Below are positions 6,145 through 9,403 of a stretch of 9,403 nt of DNA, in pieces; position 1 is the first letter of the stretch, and every line of letters begins with the position of its first letter. Origin of the DNA: Planctomycetota bacterium. GTDB taxonomy: Bacteria; Planctomycetota; UBA11346. The notes under the pieces were generated by a model. That model was not told where the DNA came from. It saw only the letters and a program-made list of their open reading frames with translations, and searched no databases. The DNA lies in NCBI GenBank assembly GCA_013816415.1, contig JACDEN010000065.1:1-9403 (forward strand), written 5' to 3'. The position numbers and the translations under genes are program-made.

Positions 6145-7893
6145 ATGCAGCCCCGCGTGACATCGTTGGTGGCGCGGGCGCTGGTGGGCGGCCTCCTCGT
6201 CGCCTCGTCGCTGCCGGCGATGCAGCAGCCGACCGGGGTCATCGCGATCGCGGCGACCAAGAAGGAGCAGGAGGCCTGCAACGGCTCGGCGGTGCTGATC
6301 TCGGCCGACGGCCAGGCGATCACGCTGCTCGAGGCGCTGCCCGGGGAACCGAAGCCCGGAGACAAGGTCGAGGTCATCGCCGCGGGGCTGCGCCGCCAAG
6401 CGGAAGTCGTCAGGCGCGGCGCGATCACCACCGCGGTGCTCCTGCGCATCGAGGGGCTCCCCTCCTCGGGCTGCACCCCGATCGTGCTCGGCGACAGCCG
6501 CTCGCTGGTCGTCGGCGCCGAGGCGTGGACCGCCGGCAACGTGACCGGCGCGATCGAGCAGGATGGACTCGCGGCCTTGTCGCGCGGCGTGGTGAGCGGC
6601 CTCTACGACCTGCCGGCCGACGCGGCGCCGGTGCGCGGGCGCATGGGACGCATCCTCAGCACCTACCGCGGACCGGTGATCGAGACCGATGCCGGCATCA
6701 ACGACGGCAGCCAGGGCGGCGCCCTGCTCGACGGCGACGGCCGCTGCATGGGTCTGATCAGTTTGGGCCAGGCGCGCGAGCGCCGGCTCGGCACCGCGAT
6801 TCCGATGCACGTCATCGCCAGCGACCTCGCGCTCGAGCGGCCGCTGGTCTCGTCGACTGAGCCGCGCACCGAGCCGGCCTTCGCGCAGGCGGCCGCCACC
6901 GTGATGCGCAGCATGGCGCTCATCTCCTTCGAACGCCCGAACGGCCTCGGCAACCTCGAGGATCCGATCCCGCGGCCGCCGCGCGCAGTCGCCGAGGCGC
7001 CGGTGTACGAACGCGATCGTCTGCAGCGCTGGTGGAACATGTACTACCAGCAGCAGCAGATGTTCTATACCGACCAGCCGGTATCGGCGATCATCGTCGA
7101 CGCCCAGGCCGGGCTGCTGGTCACCACCCGCAGCAACCTGCACGGCGGCGCCGAGCACGGACGCGTGCTCTCCGCGAGCGGGGCGGGAACGCCGTGCGCG
7201 GTGATCGCGGTCAACAAGCCGCTCGACCTGGCGCTCATCAAAGCCGAGGCGCCTCTCGACGGAGCCGATCCCACCTTCGCGCCGCGCCCGACGGTGGGCG
7301 ATCAGATCGCTGTGGTCGGCGGGCTGACCGTGCCTGGCGGCCTCGGTCGCTACGCCATGACCCGCGGCGTGGTCTCGGCGATGGCGCGACACCTCATGCA
7401 GACCAACCACGCCTGGATCCAGATCGATGCGCGGGCGAATTACGGCAGCCTCGGCGCGGCGGTGATCGACGACGCCGGCCGCATCGCGGGAATGACGGCG
7501 CTGCTCGGACCCGATGGTCCGCAGAGCCAGTGGCTGATCAACTCCGGCATCACCATGGTCCTCGATGCCGACGCCATCGTGCGCGCGCTACCGCAGTTGA
7601 CCGCGGGTACCGGCACCGACGCGCAGCCGCGCCTCGGACTCGGCGTGAGCCTCAAGCTCACCGACAGCAAGGTGGTGATCGCCGCCATCATCCCCGACAC
7701 CGGAGCGGCAGCGTCTGACCTCAAGCCCGGCGATGTCATCGCGAAGATCGACGGCGTGGCGGTGGCCAGCAGCCAGGCGATGATGCGGACGCTGCTCAAG
7801 CACAAGCCAGGCGACCATGTCGCGGTCGAGGTCATGCGCGGGGACGATCCGAAAACGATCGACGTCGAAATCACCGAGTTCGTGGCGCCATGA
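6145..7893 (+). CDS. Tandem HtrA-fold pseudoprotease with a C-terminal PDZ domain
   Basis: A 582-residue exported protein. The signal peptide covers residues 1 to about 25 (hydrophobic ALVGGLLVASSLPA). It reads as two trypsin/HtrA-like domains (about 44-232 and 310-482) and one PDZ domain (about 495-577, PRLGLGV...LKPGDVIAKIDG). In active HtrA the serine motif is TDAAINPGNSGGPL. Here it is TDAGINDGSQGGAL (181-194), with Gln190 at the serine position, and IDARANYGSLGAAV (427-440), with Leu436. The His position (TNNHVV) reads TLLEAL (60-65) and TTRSNL (327-332). The Asp is replaced by Thr95 in the first domain but kept as Asp361 (DLALIK) in the second. Both domains should therefore be catalytically dead. 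A Trp/Tyr/Gln-rich linker (about 289-312) joins them. The stop overlaps the start of the active protease gene (ATGA), so the two are likely made together; a scaffold or regulator role for the partner is an inference. Confidence 0.82.
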   Translation: MQPRVTSLVARALVGGLLVASSLPAMQQPTGVIAIAATKKEQEACNGSAVLISADGQAITLLEALPGEPKPGDKVEVIAAGLRRQAEVVRRGAITTAVLLRIEGLPSSGCTPIVLGDSRSLVVGAEAWTAGNVTGAIEQDGLAALSRGVVSGLYDLPADAAPVRGRMGRILSTYRGPVIETDAGINDGSQGGALLDGDGRCMGLISLGQARERRLGTAIPMHVIASDLALERPLVSSTEPRTEPAFAQAAATVMRSMALISFERPNGLGNLEDPIPRPPRAVAEAPVYERDRLQRWWNMYYQQQQMFYTDQPVSAIIVDAQAGLLVTTRSNLHGGAEHGRVLSASGAGTPCAVIAVNKPLDLALIKAEAPLDGADPTFAPRPTVGDQIAVVGGLTVPGGLGRYAMTRGVVSAMARHLMQTNHAWIQIDARANYGSLGAAVIDDAGRIAGMTALLGPDGPQSQWLINSGITMVLDADAIVRALPQLTAGTGTDAQPRLGLGVSLKLTDSKVVIAAIIPDTGAAASDLKPGDVIAKIDGVAVASSQAMMRTLLKHKPGDHVAVEVMRGDDPKTIDVEITEFVAP

Positions 7894-9092
7894 CACCGAT
7901 CCGCTCCTCGATCGCCCTGCTGCTGACCGCCTGTGCGCTGGCCGCGTCCGACGGAGCGACTCCTGTCCCCCACGCGTTGGCCGAGCGCCTGCTCGCGAGC
8001 TACGTGTTCGTCGGAGGCGGCAGCGGCGTCCTGGTCGGACCGGACGGCCTCATCCTCACCAACAACCACGTCATCGACGGCATGCATGATTACACCGTGC
8101 GCACCGCGGACAGCGCGACCTACCAGGCGAAGCTCCTCGGCACCGATCCGGTCGGCGACATCGCGGTCCTGAAGATCGACCCGGCCGCGCGACCGGGCGG
8201 CGGCAGCTTCTCAGGCGTCGAGCTCGCTCCGGCCAGCGCGCTGATCCCTGGCTCGGAAGTGATCGCGATCGGCAATCCCTTTGCGCTCGGCGACCTCGAC
8301 GACGTGCCCTCGCTCTCGGCCGGCGTGCTCGCCTGCGGCCGCATCGTGCGCGGCGACTATACCGATTCGGTGCAGTCGGATGCGCCGGTGAATCCCGGCA
8401 ATTCCGGCGGCCCCCTCTTCGACCGCAACGCGCTGCTCCTCGGGATCAACGGCCAGATCCGCTCGCTCTCGGGCTACCGCATCAACAGCGGCATCGGCTT
8501 GGCGATCGCGAGCCCCCAGCTCGCGGCGTTCCTACCCGAACTCGCCGCCGCCGACGGCGGCTACGTCCGCCACACCGCGATGCCGAAGGGCCTCGAGCTC
8601 ACCAGCGACGCCGATGGCGTGGTGGTGAAGACCGCGGGCGAATCACCGTTCGCGCCTGGCGAGCGGCTGATCGCCATCGCCGGCCGCCCGACGGTATCGG
8701 TCGCGACCGCGATCGGCCTGTTCGCCTCGCTGCCGTGGCGCGAAGCCGCCAACACCACGGTCACGGTCGCACGCGCGGATGGATCGCGGGCGGAGGTGGT
8801 GGTCGCGCTGCGTCGCACGCCGATCCCTGGAAACGCCTACCATGGACTGAGCTTCGTCGAGCGAGACGGCCTCACCATCATCGGCCATGTCGACGAGGAC
8901 AGCCCCGCCGACAGCGCGGGACTGACGATCGGCAGCCAGCTGATCACCGTCGCCGGCAAACCGATCACCAGCAAGGTCTCGCTGCTGCGCGCGCTGATCG
9001 GGACCGAGATCGGCGACCGCGTCGAGTTCGTGGTGAAGGATCGGGCTGGGCAGGAGAAGACGGTGCGGTTGCTATTCAAACAGCATCAGTAG
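7890..9092 (+). CDS. HtrA/Deg-family serine protease with two PDZ domains
   Basis: A 400-residue exported trypsin-like protease of the DegP/DegS/HtrA family, which degrades or processes misfolded or signalling proteins outside the cytoplasm. The triad is complete: His60 in ILTNNHVIDG, Asp90 in DPVGDIAVLKI and Ser172 in DAPVNPGNSGGPLF. GIGLAI (201-206) matches the substrate-pocket strand. A first, weaker PDZ domain covers about 229-308 (APGERLIAIAGRP) and a second about 316-396 (DSPADSAGLTIGSQLITVAG). The N-terminus MTPIRSSIALLLTAC ends in a possible lipobox (LTAC, Cys15), so it may be a lipoprotein; cleavage at LAA-SDG by signal peptidase I is the alternative. The ATG at 7890 overlaps the TGA of the upstream pseudoprotease gene (ATGA), which indicates translational coupling. 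Which Deg subtype it belongs to cannot be told, so no symbol is given. Confidence 0.93.
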   Translation: MTPIRSSIALLLTACALAASDGATPVPHALAERLLASYVFVGGGSGVLVGPDGLILTNNHVIDGMHDYTVRTADSATYQAKLLGTDPVGDIAVLKIDPAARPGGGSFSGVELAPASALIPGSEVIAIGNPFALGDLDDVPSLSAGVLACGRIVRGDYTDSVQSDAPVNPGNSGGPLFDRNALLLGINGQIRSLSGYRINSGIGLAIASPQLAAFLPELAAADGGYVRHTAMPKGLELTSDADGVVVKTAGESPFAPGERLIAIAGRPTVSVATAIGLFASLPWREAANTTVTVARADGSRAEVVVALRRTPIPGNAYHGLSFVERDGLTIIGHVDEDSPADSAGLTIGSQLITVAGKPITSKVSLLRALIGTEIGDRVEFVVKDRAGQEKTVRLLFKQHQ

Positions 9093-9140
9093 GCGAGGCA
9101 CAGGGCTTCTGGAGCGGCCGCCTGCGAGACCAGGACCCGA

Positions 9141-9403
9141 TCACATCCCCAACTTCTCCGCGAGATTCCCAGCGAATTTCGCGAAACCCATCGCGAACGG
9201 ATGCAGCCCATCCGGCAGCAGCCGATGGTCGTGCGGCATCAGGTCGTCGATGATCTCCAGCCGCGGCGCATACGGAGCCAGGCGTTCGCGCAACGATTCC
9301 CGGACGCGACCGGCGCGGTGGCCGGTGGCTCGATCGAGGGGAACGCCAGCGAACTCGCCGGGACCCTTGCCGTCTTCGCACGGCTTCCACGGCGGCAGGA
9401 GCC
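9141..9403 (-). CDS. SGNH/GDSL-family hydrolase, C-terminal part (5' end outside window)
   Basis: On the minus strand the frame runs from the window edge to TGA (complement of 9141-9143), giving 86 residues. The end IDDLMPHDHRLLPDGLHPFA followed by MGFAKFAGNLAEKL is the usual last block of SGNH hydrolases: the DGLHP motif carries the catalytic Asp and His (DxxH), and a C-terminal helix follows. The Ser, Gly and Asn blocks lie outside the window. The family acts on ester bonds in lipids, acetylated sugars or other esters; the substrate is not known. It converges on the HtrA operon, with 48 bp between the two stop codons. A different frame over the same DNA (9076-9390) is an Arg/Ser-rich shadow. 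Confidence 0.85.
   Translation of the reverse strand, partial: LLPPWKPCEDGKGPGEFAGVPLDRATGHRAGRVRESLRERLAPYAPRLEIIDDLMPHDHRLLPDGLHPFAMGFAKFAGNLAEKLGM

Noticed and set aside
6013..7410. 465-residue minus-strand frame opposite the pseudoprotease gene
   Set aside because: It is a shadow. The plus-strand frame has a signal peptide, HtrA-like and PDZ motifs, and overlaps the next gene in an ATGA.
9091..9123. Hairpin (AGGCG/CGCCT with GCGGCCGC) between the convergent genes
   Set aside because: The stem is only five base pairs with a long loop and no T-tract, which is not enough for a terminator call.

Overview
The window looks like chromosomal DNA from a GC-rich, Gram-negative-type bacterium. It carries periplasmic HtrA-type proteins with signal peptides, a standard Mfd, and the remnant of a surface protein with a C-terminal anchor. 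No gene fixes the phylum. The combination of GC-rich housekeeping DNA, 7-bp tandem repeats and a Cys-Gly/hydrophobic/Arg C-terminal anchor would fit a planctomycete- or verrucomicrobium-like lineage, or another little-studied GC-rich phylum; this is only a guess. There are no rRNA or tRNA genes, CRISPR arrays or recognisable transposases.

Layout. (1) Positions 1-491 hold the C-terminal part of an AraC-family regulator, whose stop codon lies in a short 7-bp repeat. (2) Positions about 492-2427 are a mosaic of gene fragments. A segment of about 1.45 kb with visibly lower GC is flanked by two near-identical AT-rich direct repeats (576-600 and 2026-2051). It contains a 5'-truncated alpha/beta-hydrolase, cut where the left repeat ends, and an intact secreted metallopeptidase-like gene with an HExxH motif. 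To its right lies the frameshifted tail of a fibronectin-type-III surface protein with a C-terminal membrane anchor. (3) Positions 2496-5774 encode the transcription-repair coupling factor Mfd, whose frame is interrupted twice by in-frame 7-bp repeat tracts. (4) Positions 5775-6144 are non-coding and dominated by 7- and 8-bp tandem repeats: G-rich on the left, C-rich on the right, able to pair with each other. (5) Positions 6145-9092 are a two-gene operon with an ATGA overlap. The first gene encodes a tandem HtrA-fold protein in which both protease domains have lost the catalytic Ser and His; the second encodes an HtrA-type serine protease with an intact triad and two PDZ domains. (6) On the minus strand, 9141-9403 is the C-terminal end of an SGNH/GDSL hydrolase, converging on the operon.

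The most interesting points are the coupled dead-protease/live-protease pair, the AT-rich repeats that mark truncated genes, and the 7-bp repeats, which occur inside mfd (where a change of one unit would break the frame) and in the structured intergenic array.
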